Positions 48,797-57,746 of a stretch of 64,000 nucleotides of DNA are shown one piece after another. Below the pieces are notes generated by a model. The model saw only the letters and a program-made list of their open reading frames with translations. It was not told the DNA's origin and made no database searches. Origin of the DNA: Pseudomonas oryzihabitans (lineage in GTDB: Bacteria > Pseudomonadota > Gammaproteobacteria > Pseudomonadales > Pseudomonadaceae); assembly GCF_024652905.1 (NCBI RefSeq), contig NZ_CP102428.1, forward strand, positions 3,112,501 to 3,176,500, given 5' to 3'. Position numbers and translations under genes: made by a program. The stretch's first letter is position 1, and every line of letters begins with the position of its first letter.

Positions 48797-48828
48797 ACCC
48801 GGCCGGCCAAGCCAGTAGCCGGCCGGGT
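48797..48828 (-). terminator. strong GC hairpin between permease and dehydrogenase genes
   Basis: ACCCGGCCGGC and GCCGGCCGGGT form a perfect 11-bp stem with a 10-base loop, followed leftward by CTTTCT. This may partially terminate the ABC operon; the T-tract is weak, so read-through into the dehydrogenase gene is plausible. Confidence 0.6.
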
Positions 48829-48840
48829 AAAAGGAAGGGT

Positions 48841-48930
48841 GGGTGCAGGCTCGCCCTCACCCCGGCCCTCTCCCGGAGGGAGAGGGGAAGAGCTGTCGGG
48901 TGCAGGCTCGGCCCTCTCCCAGGGAAAGGG
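48841..48930. repeat. duplicated CCCTCTCCC hairpins downstream of the permease
   Basis: Two hairpins, CCCTCTCCC-GGA-GGGAGAGGG (48866-48886) and CCCTCTCCC-A-GGGAAAGGG (48912-48930), are each preceded by GGGTGCAGGCTCG, so the segment has been duplicated in tandem. They lie directly downstream of the permease stop (48943) and may help stabilise or terminate its mRNA. Confidence 0.75.
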
Positions 48931-48942
48931 GAAAATGCCAGC

Positions 48943-49968
48943 CTAGCGCTTGGCCTTGCGCTTGTTGCGGTACTGGTCGATGACCACGGCGACCACGATG
49001 ATCAGCCCCTTGATGATGTCCTGGACGTAGGCGTCCACCCCGAGGAAGGTGAAGCCGCTGGCCATGGTGCCGAGGATCAGGGCGCCGATCACGGTGCCGG
49101 TGATGCGCCCTACCCCGCCCGCCAGGCTGGTGCCGCCGATCACCGCCGCGGCGATGGCGTCCAGTTCGTAGGACATGCCCATGCCGGCCTGGCCGGTGGC
49201 GGCGCGGGCCGAGGCCACCACGCCGGCCAGACCCGCCAGCAGGCCGGCGATGCTGTAGACGATGATCAGGTGCTTCTTGACGTTGATGCCGGAGATGCGC
49301 GCGGCCTGCATGTTGCCGCCGATGGCATAGGTGTACTTGCCGTACTTGGTGTAGCGCAGGGCGATGTGGAAGATCACCGCCACCACCAGGAAGATGATCA
49401 CCGGCATGGCCCCGGCGCCGATGGCGGTGTAGTTGTCGGAGAGCATGCTGATCGGCTGGCCTTCGGTGTAGTAGCGCGCCAGACCGCGGGCCGAGACCAT
49501 CATGCCGAGGGTGGCGATGAAGGGCGGGATGCCGGTGACGGCGATGATGCTGCCGTTGATGGCGCCGGCCAGCAGCCCCACCCCGAGGCCGGCCATGACC
49601 GGCACCCAGACCGGCAGGTCGGTCAGCGAGGGAAACACCGCGCGGCCGAAGTCCGAGGTCTGGGCCAGACTCGCCGCCACCATGGCCGACAGCGCCAGCA
49701 CCGAGCCGGAGGAGAGGTCGATGCCGGTGGTGATGATCACCTGAGTCACGGCGATGGCCAGCAGGCCGATGATCGAGACCTGCAGGATCATCAGCACCAG
49801 GCGCTGGGAATTCATCAGGAAGCTCTGGTCGCGCAGGACCCAGCCGAAGGCCTCGAAGGCCAGGCCGATGCCCAGCAGCACCAGCAGGATGCCCAGCTCG
49901 GTGGGGATGCGGCGCCGCGGGCGCGCGGTGGGTAGCTCGGCGGTTTTCTTGTCCAGGAGGGCACTCAT
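48943..49968 (-). CDS. ABC sugar permease, RbsC-type (inositol transporter)
   Basis: This inner-membrane permease of 341 residues has about ten helices. It resembles RbsC/IatP proteins: VTQVIITTGIDLSSGSVLALSAMVAASLAQ and the IGGTSLAGGVGRITGTVIGALILG loop. GAGG precedes the ATG. It works with the ATPase and the binding proteins to its right, most likely for myo-inositol given the adjacent pathway. The stop is followed by duplicated hairpins. Confidence 0.93.
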   Translation of the reverse strand: MSALLDKKTAELPTARPRRRIPTELGILLVLLGIGLAFEAFGWVLRDQSFLMNSQRLVLMILQVSIIGLLAIAVTQVIITTGIDLSSGSVLALSAMVAASLAQTSDFGRAVFPSLTDLPVWVPVMAGLGVGLLAGAINGSIIAVTGIPPFIATLGMMVSARGLARYYTEGQPISMLSDNYTAIGAGAMPVIIFLVVAVIFHIALRYTKYGKYTYAIGGNMQAARISGINVKKHLIIVYSIAGLLAGLAGVVASARAATGQAGMGMSYELDAIAAAVIGGTSLAGGVGRITGTVIGALILGTMASGFTFLGVDAYVQDIIKGLIIVVAVVIDQYRNKRKAKR

Positions 49969-50029
49969 CTTGTTCTACCTCGTTGTAGGCCGGAGGCGGC
50001 GGGTAGGCACCCGCCGCGCATGACGCGCG

Positions 50030-51583
50030 CTAGTGCAGTACGGGATTACCCGAGGCCAGGTGCATGACCCGCTCCTGGGTGGCTTCGCCGCGATCGAGAA
50101 AGCCGGTGACGGTGCCTTCGTGCATCACCATCACCCGATCGCTCATACCCAGGACCTCGGGCAGTTCGGAAGAAATCATGATCACCGCCAGGCCCTCGGC
50201 CGCCAGCTTGGCGATCAGCCGGTAGATCTCGGCCTTGGCGCCGACGTCGATGCCGCGGGTGGGCTCGTCGAGGATGAGGATGCGCGGGCGGGTCATCAGC
50301 CAGCGGGCGATCAGCGCCTTCTGCTGGTTGCCGCCGGAGAGATTGGCGATGCACTGGTCCAGCGAGGGCGTCTTCACCCGCAGCTGCTGGCGCATCTCCT
50401 CGCAGAGCTGGTCGAGGCGCTGCTGCTGCACGAAGCCGCCGCTGGCGAAACCCTTCAGCACCGCCACCTCCATGTTTTCCCCCACCGACAGGCAGGGAAA
50501 GATGCCGGTGTCCTTACGGTCTTCGGTCAGCAGCGCCAGCCCTTTCTGGATGGCGAGACAGGGATCGTTCATACGCACCGACTGGCCGTCGATGCGGATC
50601 TCGCCAGCGGTGGCCGGGGTCACGCCGAACAGCGTCTCGGCGACGTTGGTGCGCCCCGAGCCCATCAGCCCGGCGATGCCCAGCACCTCGCCGGCGCGCA
50701 GGTCGAATGAGACGCCGGAGAACACCCCATCCAGCGCCAGGTCGCGCACCGACAGCAGCACCTCGGCGCGCGGCGCGGTGCGCTCCGGGAACAGCTGGGT
50801 CAGTTCGCGCCCCACCATCATGGCGATCAGGCCGTCGCCGTTCATGCTGTCGGCGCGCTGCAGGCCGATGTATTGGCCATCGCGGAACACCGCGACCTCG
50901 TCGGCGATCTGGAACACCTCGTCCATCTTGTGGGTGATGTAGACGATGCCCTTACCCTGGGCCTTGAGGTCGGCGATGATGGAAAACAGGTGCGCCACTT
51001 CGGTCTCGGTGATGGCCGAGGTGGGTTCGTCCATGATCAGCACATCGCTGTCGTAGGACACCGCCTTGGCGATCTCCACCATCTGCCGTCCGGCGATGGA
51101 CAGGCTGCCCACGCTGTCTTCCGGATCCAGGGCGATGCGCAGCCGGTCCAGCAATGCCTGGGTCTGGTGACGCATCTTGCCGTGGTCCACCAGGTGCAGG
51201 GCATTGAGTGGTTCGCGACCCAGCCAGATGTTCTCGGCAACGGTCATGAAGGGCATCAGGTTGAGTTCCTGGTGGATCATGGCGATCCCCGACTGCAGCG
51301 CCTGCAACGGTGTCTCGAAGCGCACCGGCACGCCGCGCAACCGCACTTCGCCGGCATCGGGCTGGTAGATGCCAGCGATGATCTTCATCAGCGTCGACTT
51401 GCCCGCGCCGTTCTCGCCCATCAGCGCCAGTACGGTGCCGGGACGCACCCGCAGCTGCACGTGGGACAGCGCCTTGACGCCGGGAAACTCCTTGGTGACA
51501 TCGACGATTTCCAGCAGGTATTCGCTGGGCGCGGCCGTGGCCGATAGCGGAATTACAGCCGCAGGGGTGGCAGGACTGAGCAT
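50030..51583 (-). CDS. ABC sugar ATPase, RbsA-type (inositol transporter)
   Basis: This tandem ATPase of 517 residues has two nucleotide-binding domains. The first has Walker [10 protein letters not shown], a Q-loop [21 protein letters not shown] and LIMDEPTSA. The second has a degenerate Walker A (GLMGSGRTN) and an intact [15 protein letters not shown] signature and [11 protein letters not shown], as usual for RbsA-like proteins. The ATG at 51583 lies nine bases after GAGGAG and is preferred to a GTG at 51589. It sits between its binding protein and its permease. Confidence 0.93.
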   Translation of the reverse strand: MLSPATPAAVIPLSATAAPSEYLLEIVDVTKEFPGVKALSHVQLRVRPGTVLALMGENGAGKSTLMKIIAGIYQPDAGEVRLRGVPVRFETPLQALQSGIAMIHQELNLMPFMTVAENIWLGREPLNALHLVDHGKMRHQTQALLDRLRIALDPEDSVGSLSIAGRQMVEIAKAVSYDSDVLIMDEPTSAITETEVAHLFSIIADLKAQGKGIVYITHKMDEVFQIADEVAVFRDGQYIGLQRADSMNGDGLIAMMVGRELTQLFPERTAPRAEVLLSVRDLALDGVFSGVSFDLRAGEVLGIAGLMGSGRTNVAETLFGVTPATAGEIRIDGQSVRMNDPCLAIQKGLALLTEDRKDTGIFPCLSVGENMEVAVLKGFASGGFVQQQRLDQLCEEMRQQLRVKTPSLDQCIANLSGGNQQKALIARWLMTRPRILILDEPTRGIDVGAKAEIYRLIAKLAAEGLAVIMISSELPEVLGMSDRVMVMHEGTVTGFLDRGEATQERVMHLASGNPVLH

Positions 51584-51630
51584 GATCACGATCTCCTCGC
51601 CGGCCGTGCTGAGCCGGCCGGCGGTTTAGG

Positions 51631-52575
51631 TCATTGACGCTGGAACTGCTGATAGTTGTCCGGGGTGACGAGATGCACCGGGATCCAGAGATCACCCTGC
51701 AGCGCCTGGTGCTGGGCCAGCTTGACGGCAGCGTCCACGGCGCCGTTGCCCATGGCCACCGGATCACGCAGCACCGTCACGGCCAGCTGCTTGCGCGCGA
51801 TAGCGGCGAGGCCATCGGGAGTGCCGTCGATACCGCCCACGGGAATGTCCCGGCGACCGGCGCGCTGCAGGGCCATGGCCGCGCCGATGCCCATCTCGTC
51901 GTTGTTGGCTGCCACGGCATCGATCTCGCGTCCGCCCAGCAGCCAGTTGTTCATCAGGTCCAGCCCCTTCTCGCGCTGCCAGTCGCCGGACTGCTCCTCC
52001 ACCACCTTGATATCCGGGTACTTGGCCAGTACGTCCTTGACGCCGGCCGTACGCTTGCGGGTGTCGTCATGGGCCAGGCGGCCGAGAAGGATGGCGAGGT
52101 GGCCCTTGCCGCCCATCTGCTTGGCCAGATACTCCATCTGCAGCTGGCCGATGGCGCGCTCGTCGGTGCCCACGAACACCACCCCGGCCGGGAAGCTCTC
52201 CACTTCCGGGCGGCTGTTGAGGTAGACCAAAGGGATGCCGGCGGCAGTGGCACGCTGGGTGATCTTGCGGGTAGCCGCGGTATCGGCTGGATTGACGATG
52301 AGCACATCGACCTTCTGGGCGATGAAGTTCTCGACATGGCCAAGTTGACGGACCACATCACTGGCGGAGTCTTCCACCTGCAGGGTGGCACCGCCCTCTA
52401 CCTGTTTGGCACGGTCCTGCATGGCGCGGACCAGGTAGGCGATGTAATTGTCGAGATTGCCGACGGTAACGCCGATGCGCAGCTCCGCCAGGGATAGACA
52501 TGGCAGCGAGGCCAGGACTAAGGCGAGTAGCAGACGACGGAAAATGGACGGACGGGCAGCGGGGCTCTGAAACAT
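51631..52575 (-). CDS. periplasmic sugar-binding protein 2 (inositol ABC transporter)
   Basis: This is a periplasmic binding protein of the ribose/galactose type (Peripla_BP_4), about 314 residues. A signal peptide ending near LPCLSLA precedes ELRIGVTVGNLDNYIAYLVRAM. Ligand-cleft landmarks are VNPADTAATRKITQ, AANNDEMGIGAAMAL and VGGIDGTPDGL. It is paralogous to the protein at 54141-55076, with roughly half the residues identical by eye. It has its own promoter at 52648-52676 with an operator spacer, and heads the unit with ATPase and permease. Start codons at 52581 and 52584 are alternatives. Confidence 0.92.
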   Translation of the reverse strand: MFQSPAARPSIFRRLLLALVLASLPCLSLAELRIGVTVGNLDNYIAYLVRAMQDRAKQVEGGATLQVEDSASDVVRQLGHVENFIAQKVDVLIVNPADTAATRKITQRATAAGIPLVYLNSRPEVESFPAGVVFVGTDERAIGQLQMEYLAKQMGGKGHLAILLGRLAHDDTRKRTAGVKDVLAKYPDIKVVEEQSGDWQREKGLDLMNNWLLGGREIDAVAANNDEMGIGAAMALQRAGRRDIPVGGIDGTPDGLAAIARKQLAVTVLRDPVAMGNGAVDAAVKLAQHQALQGDLWIPVHLVTPDNYQQFQRQ

Positions 52576-52647
52576 CGACATCACCTACTTATTGTTGGAG
52601 CGGCGGTACACGGCGACCCGTGCCCGCCTTGGCGGTCAATGACTCGC

Positions 52648-52676
52648 AATCTATTAGAAAAAAAATTCCATATCAA
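52648..52676 (-). promoter_or_regulatory. promoter P2 with operator-like spacer, ahead of binding protein 2
   Basis: Reading leftward: -35 TTGATA (52676-52671), a 17-bp spacer starting TGGAA and ending TTCTAA, and -10 TAGATT (52653-52648). The spacer is an imperfect TGGAA-T7-TTCTAA dyad. A further TTGGAAT half-site lies at 52684-52690 on the + strand. The expected start near 52641 gives a short leader of about 65 nt. The architecture equals that of P1 at 55463-55491. Confidence 0.6.
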
Positions 52677-52723
52677 TAGAGTTTGGAATTTTAATAGCTG
52701 GCATCGACCGGTCGTACCCTGGT

Positions 52724-53953
52724 CTACCAGGAATGCTCGAGTTGTACGCCGAGATTGGCGCCATCCAGCGAAGAACCGAAGCTGCCGGTATCGGAAAGCG
52801 CCGATCCCGCCGCCAGCAGGTTGGCCGCGTCCTGGGCTGCGCGATTCCACTTGGCATAGGTCACGTAGAAGCGAACCTCGGGATGGGCGTTCTTGAAGGT
52901 CAACCCGCGCGGCGACCAGGTCGGCGCGAGGGTCAGCTTGGTCAGCTTGCGGGTACCACCGGGTGCCTGGACCTGGTCGTAGCCAAGCTCGGTCGCCAGC
53001 TTCCACTGCTCGGCGAAGCCATAGACGGTCCGGCCGCCGGTGGACAACCAGTGCTGGTCACCCGTATCGCGCTTGTCGGTCTGGTAGACGAGTTGCAACT
53101 GACCACCCCAACGCGGACCGATCTGCCAGTCGAAGAACTCCACCAGGCGATAGCTGGCTGAGTCGCGTCGGGTGCCGATGTCACCGGTGGAACCCAGCGC
53201 TACCCCGGGCCCCTCGCCGTATTGCAGGGCCAGCGTATTCACCCCACCCCAATTCAGGAAATTCTGCTGCTTGTGCTGGGCCGTCACCGACCAGCCACTG
53301 TGCGCGTCCTGCATGTTCGATGGCTTGTCGATGTAGCTGGCGCCCAGTTCCAGCAGGCCGTTGGGGTTGGTCTGGAAACCGGCCACGTTGAAATCGTAGC
53401 GGCTGATGTAACGTGTCTGGTCGAAGTTGTCCTTGCGGGAGAAGGCCAGGCTGTATTTGAGATCCCCAATGGGGATGTCTTCCAGGCCGCCACCGGTAGC
53501 ACTCTGATTCCAGTAGAAGAAGTCGGAGATATCGATGGAGTTGCGCTTGTAGTAACGGCGCCCCGCCCAGACCGCGCCGCCGTTGAGGGCCTGTACGCCG
53601 TTCCAGTAGGCATAGCCCTGGACCAGACGGGTCCTGCCGAAGTCGCCGTCGAAGCGCGGCGTATGGTCATAGGCGTTGTATAGCTGGACCATGCCATAGA
53701 GCCCAAGACGCGAGCCGTCGTCGAGCCTGAGCAGATCGTGGGACAAGGCGAGTTCGGCCAACTGCTCGCATTCGTTGCCCAGACGAAACTTGGAAGACGC
53801 TCCTGGCAGTTGAAAACACTGCTGGGACTGCGACCCCGTGGACGTCCCCAGACCGCCCCTCAGGTAGCCGGAAAAATCCAGGCCGTGCGCCAGCGGCAGG
53901 GTGCCACCCAACAAGCCCGTCAACATGACCCTGGTGATAGCTCTGTTCATCAT
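52724..53953 (-). CDS. LamB/ScrY-type carbohydrate porin
   Basis: This is an outer-membrane maltoporin-family channel of 409 residues. The signal peptide ends near LPLAHG, and the mature protein begins LDFSGYLRGGLGTS. Hallmarks shared with LamB are QQCFQLPGASSKFRLGNECE, GGAVWAGRRYYKRNSIDISDFFYWNQS and EVRFYVTYAKW. The last strand ends HSW with a terminal Trp. It lies between the two inositol-type binding-protein genes and probably admits inositol through the outer membrane. It is read from the upstream binding-protein unit; the 187-bp gap in front of it holds no obvious promoter. Confidence 0.9.
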   Translation of the reverse strand: MMNRAITRVMLTGLLGGTLPLAHGLDFSGYLRGGLGTSTGSQSQQCFQLPGASSKFRLGNECEQLAELALSHDLLRLDDGSRLGLYGMVQLYNAYDHTPRFDGDFGRTRLVQGYAYWNGVQALNGGAVWAGRRYYKRNSIDISDFFYWNQSATGGGLEDIPIGDLKYSLAFSRKDNFDQTRYISRYDFNVAGFQTNPNGLLELGASYIDKPSNMQDAHSGWSVTAQHKQQNFLNWGGVNTLALQYGEGPGVALGSTGDIGTRRDSASYRLVEFFDWQIGPRWGGQLQLVYQTDKRDTGDQHWLSTGGRTVYGFAEQWKLATELGYDQVQAPGGTRKLTKLTLAPTWSPRGLTFKNAHPEVRFYVTYAKWNRAAQDAANLLAAGSALSDTGSFGSSLDGANLGVQLEHSW

Positions 53954-54140
53954 GCTCTCTCTATTTTTTATTTATGAGGCGAAACGTACCGGCGCACTGC
54001 AGGGCGCCTGTCTTGAGCGAGCCATTGCCGGCCCGGAAGCCAAACGCCGCCCAGCCGCTCGCGGAGCACGGGTCCAGGACTCGTGCTCGCGGCGGTGGCT
54101 AAGGCGTAAGGGTTTGGAGCGACTGGAGCGAGGCGGACTA

Positions 54141-55076
54141 TCAGTCCTTCAGACGTTGCTGAAAACTGTCGACGTTCTCAGGGGTGATCAGCTGGTAAGG
54201 CACCCAGACGTTCTGCTCGACCTTCTCCTTTTTCGCCAGCTTGATCGCTGCCTCGACCGCGCCATTGGCCTGGCCCTTGGCATCCTGGAACACCGAGACC
54301 GCGAGCAGGCCACGCTTGATCGCCGAGAGGCCATCCGGGGTGCCGTCGACGCCGCCGATCAGTACCGAGCCCTTGGCCTTGCCGGCCTGCTGCAAGGCCA
54401 TGGCCGCGCCGATCGCCATCTCGTCGTTGTTGGCGGCCACGGCATTGAATTCCTTGCCGCCCAGCAGCCAGTTGCTCATCAGGTCCATGGCCTTGTCGCG
54501 CAGGTAGACCGCGGACTGCTCTTCCACCACCTTGATGTCCGGATACTTGGCCAGGACCTCTTTCACGCCCTTGGTGCGGTTGTGCGTGGAGTTGTTGGCC
54601 AGATCCCCCAGCATGACGACGACACTGCCCTTGCCGCCCATTTTCTCCGCCAGGTACTGCATCTGCAGGGTGCCGGCCTCCAGATCGTTGGAGGCTACGG
54701 TGACCACACCTTCAGGCAGCTTGAGTTCATCCGGTCGACGGTTGACGTAGACCAGCGGGATGCCCGCCTTGACCGCGGCCTCGGTGATGTTGCGAGTAGC
54801 AGCGGTGTCGACCGGATTGACGATGATGGCGTCCACCTTCTGGCTGATGAAGCTCTGCACCTGGTTCAACTGCTTGACGACATCGGCGCGGGCGTCCTCG
54901 AACTGTAATTGGACGTGCTCGCTCTTGGCTTTCTTGGCCATGGACTCACGCAAGTAGGTCAGCCAATTGTCGTCGAATTGCGACATGCTCACGCCGACCT
55001 TGAGATCGGCCAAGGCGGACGTGCTGGCTACGAGCAGGGAAAGCGCCAGGGTGGCAAAACGGATTTTCATGCGCAT
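54141..55076 (-). CDS. periplasmic sugar-binding protein 1 (inositol ABC transporter)
   Basis: This is a 311-residue periplasmic binding protein with signal peptide MRMKIRFATLALSLLVASTSALA and mature start DLKVGVSMSQFDDNWLTYL. It has VNPVDTAATRNITEAAV, AANNDEMAIGAAMALQQAG and GGVDGTPDGLSAIKRG in the cleft, like its paralogue 1.6 kb downstream. GGAG precedes the ATG. It is followed by the LamB-type porin, not by ABC genes, so it should use the ATPase and permease at 48.9-51.6 kb. It is preceded by a leader of about 380 nt with hairpins and a possible small gene. Confidence 0.93.
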   Translation of the reverse strand: MRMKIRFATLALSLLVASTSALADLKVGVSMSQFDDNWLTYLRESMAKKAKSEHVQLQFEDARADVVKQLNQVQSFISQKVDAIIVNPVDTAATRNITEAAVKAGIPLVYVNRRPDELKLPEGVVTVASNDLEAGTLQMQYLAEKMGGKGSVVVMLGDLANNSTHNRTKGVKEVLAKYPDIKVVEEQSAVYLRDKAMDLMSNWLLGGKEFNAVAANNDEMAIGAAMALQQAGKAKGSVLIGGVDGTPDGLSAIKRGLLAVSVFQDAKGQANGAVEAAIKLAKKEKVEQNVWVPYQLITPENVDSFQQRLKD

Positions 55077-55143
55077 CGAGATAGCTCCAGTCGTTATTGT
55101 TTTATTGCGGTGGTAAGGCTTTTTGCTGGCGATCGGATGCCCA

Positions 55144-55205
55144 CGCGCCTGTAGCCAGGCGCGCGGCTATCGAGATAAGGCATTGGGAGGCGGCCACAGG
55201 CCGCC
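55144..55205 (-). other. hairpins in the leader of binding protein 1
   Basis: Two perfect stem-loops lie in the untranslated leader: CGCGCCTG-TAGC-CAGGCGCG (55144-55163) and GGCGGCC-ACA-GGCCGCC (55189-55205). Neither is followed by a T-run on the leftward strand, so they look like mRNA-stabilising or regulatory structures rather than terminators. Confidence 0.5.
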
Positions 55206-55209
55206 CAGG

Positions 55210-55380
55210 TCAGCTCGATCGGAAGAGCACGGCTGCTCCAGGCGAGGCGCAAAGCACCACGCCCTGGCGCTCGTGGCAGAACAGCCGACCCAGCAAGGCG
55301 AGCAGCCGTGAATCCCGCCGAATGCGCAGGCGGTGAACGGCGAAGAGCGGAAGATGGGTGGAGTGTGCGGAGGAGTTCAT
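55210..55380 (-). CDS. possible small protein in the leader (56 aa), doubtful
   Basis: An ATG at 55380 with a weak AGGTG site opens 56 codons (MNSSAHSTHLPLFAVHR... ending AAVLFRSS) within the long leader of binding protein 1. The peptide is basic with a central hydrophobic stretch and no recognisable family. It may be a leader peptide or non-coding. Nothing else in the 472-bp gap between the dehydrogenase at 55549 and the binding protein looks like a gene. Confidence 0.25.
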   Translation of the reverse strand: MNSSAHSTHLPLFAVHRLRIRRDSRLLALLGRLFCHERQGVVLCASPGAAVLFRSS

Positions 55381-55462
55381 GTCGCGGCACCTGTCATTAT
55401 TGTTGTCGGGACGCACCTGACGTGCGCAGTACCCTGGTGACTCGTTACAGCAACTGCATCTG

Positions 55463-55491
55463 ACTTTATTGGAAATTTAATTCCATAACAA
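55463..55491 (-). promoter_or_regulatory. promoter P1 with operator spacer, ahead of binding protein 1
   Basis: Reading leftward: -35 TTGTTA (55491-55486), a 17-bp spacer TGGAATTAAATTTCCAA and -10 TAAAGT (55468-55463). The spacer contains GGAA-N6-TTCC exactly (55471-55484), the core recalled for the RpiR-type repressor IolR of Sinorhizobium. A repressor bound here would block RNA polymerase. The expected start near 55456 gives a leader of about 380 nt to the binding-protein ATG. Confidence 0.65.
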
Positions 55492-55548
55492 GATAAAAAT
55501 AGAATTCAAAATCTACGCGAGACAACTATCCAGGTCTTGCTTCGAGCT

Positions 55549-56613
55549 TCACGACGCCCGCTCGAATGCCTGAGCGTCAGGCCGCGAAGGGACGGACGCT
55601 ACCTTCACTGCCTGCCCATCCAGGGCGCTCTGGCGCGCGGCATCCAGCACGACCTGACAGGCCAGCGCCTCGCGGGTGGAGACCGGCGGGGCACTGCCTT
55701 GGGTCAGCGTCGCCAGCCATTGGGCATAGAAAAGGTCCCAGCGACCGCGTTCGCTGGGTATCCGTTCACGCTCTTCGCCCCGACTGAGCCAACCCCAGCG
55801 CTGATGCTCTTCAGCCCCCCAGTTGCCTTTCTCGCTACGCGGCGAAAGGCCCTGCAACAGCGCCTGAGTCTGTCCATCCAGCCCCTCCACCGTGTAGACG
55901 CCCTCCTCGCCCACTACCCGCAGACGCCAGGGGCAGCCCTGCAGACAACTGCCGGAAAGATGCGAGATCACGCCGCTCTGGTGCTGCAGGGAGATGAAGA
56001 ACTCATCGTCCCGCTCGGGATCACCCTGATGGAAAAGTACCTCGGCATACACCTGAGTGACCGGCCCGAACAGCGTCAGCGCCTGGTCCACCAGATGACT
56101 GCCAAGATCGCGCAGCAGCCCACCACCGCTGGTGGCGCCGGCCTTGTGCGGCTCATCCACCTGGATGCGCGACTCGAAGATCCGCACCGGGCCCAGAGTA
56201 CCTTCGCGTAGCAATTTAGCGACGGTGAGTACATCCGAGTCCCAACGACGATTCTGGTAGACGGTCAGAGCTACCCCGGCACACTCGGCCGCCTGCACCA
56301 TGTCCTGGGCATCCTGAAAATTGAGCGCGAACGGCTTGTCGCTTACCACGGGAATGCCGTGCTGGATCGCCTCCAGAACCAGGGCCTTGCGCTCGGCGAC
56401 CGGCGCTGAGATCACCAGGGCATCTATCCCGGCGGCGATCAGGCTGGCCAGGTCATCGTGGCAGGCCACCCCGGGATGATCCTGAGCCACCTCGGCACGC
56501 CGCTGCGGGGAACGGGTGACGACGCCGACCAGCCGCGCGCCTGCGGTACTGGCGATCAGGGGGGCATGAAAGAAACGGCCACCCAGGCCATAGCCGACCA
56601 ATCCGATACGCAT
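55549..56613 (-). CDS. Gfo/Idh/MocA oxidoreductase, IolW/YdgJ-like
   Basis: This NAD(P)-dependent dehydrogenase has 354 residues. It has Rossmann MRIGLVGYGLGGRFFHAPLI, active-site SDKPFAL (Lys) and VYQNRRWDSDVLTV, the last being characteristic of the YvaA/IolW/YdgJ group that includes NADP-dependent scyllo-inositol dehydrogenase. GGGLLRDLGSHLVDQAL holds the Asp/His motif. The ATG at 56613 after GAGGAG is chosen over a start eight codons upstream inside a terminator tail. It probably interconverts inositol stereoisomers feeding the iol pathway. Confidence 0.87.
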   Translation of the reverse strand: MRIGLVGYGLGGRFFHAPLIASTAGARLVGVVTRSPQRRAEVAQDHPGVACHDDLASLIAAGIDALVISAPVAERKALVLEAIQHGIPVVSDKPFALNFQDAQDMVQAAECAGVALTVYQNRRWDSDVLTVAKLLREGTLGPVRIFESRIQVDEPHKAGATSGGGLLRDLGSHLVDQALTLFGPVTQVYAEVLFHQGDPERDDEFFISLQHQSGVISHLSGSCLQGCPWRLRVVGEEGVYTVEGLDGQTQALLQGLSPRSEKGNWGAEEHQRWGWLSRGEERERIPSERGRWDLFYAQWLATLTQGSAPPVSTREALACQVVLDAARQSALDGQAVKVASVPSRPDAQAFERAS

Positions 56614-56637
56614 GGTTCGATTCTCCTCGTGTAGCAA

Positions 56638-56671
56638 AGAAAAACCCCCGCAGGCAGCGCGCCAGCGGGGG
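56638..56671 (-). terminator. intrinsic terminator after iolG
   Basis: For leftward transcription, GCGGGGG... pairs as CCCCCGCTGGC / GCCTGCGGGGG (with one mismatch) and is followed by TTTTTCTTT. It lies 8 bp after the iolG stop and ends the core iol transcript, while the next dehydrogenase begins just beyond it. Confidence 0.88.
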
Positions 56672-56678
56672 TCGGGAC

Positions 56679-57746
<1,068 letters not shown>

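Noticed and set aside
55094-55390. 98-codon frame in the leader of binding protein 1
   Set aside because: No ribosome site and it mostly overlaps hairpins; the 56-codon alternative is only slightly better and is listed with low confidence.
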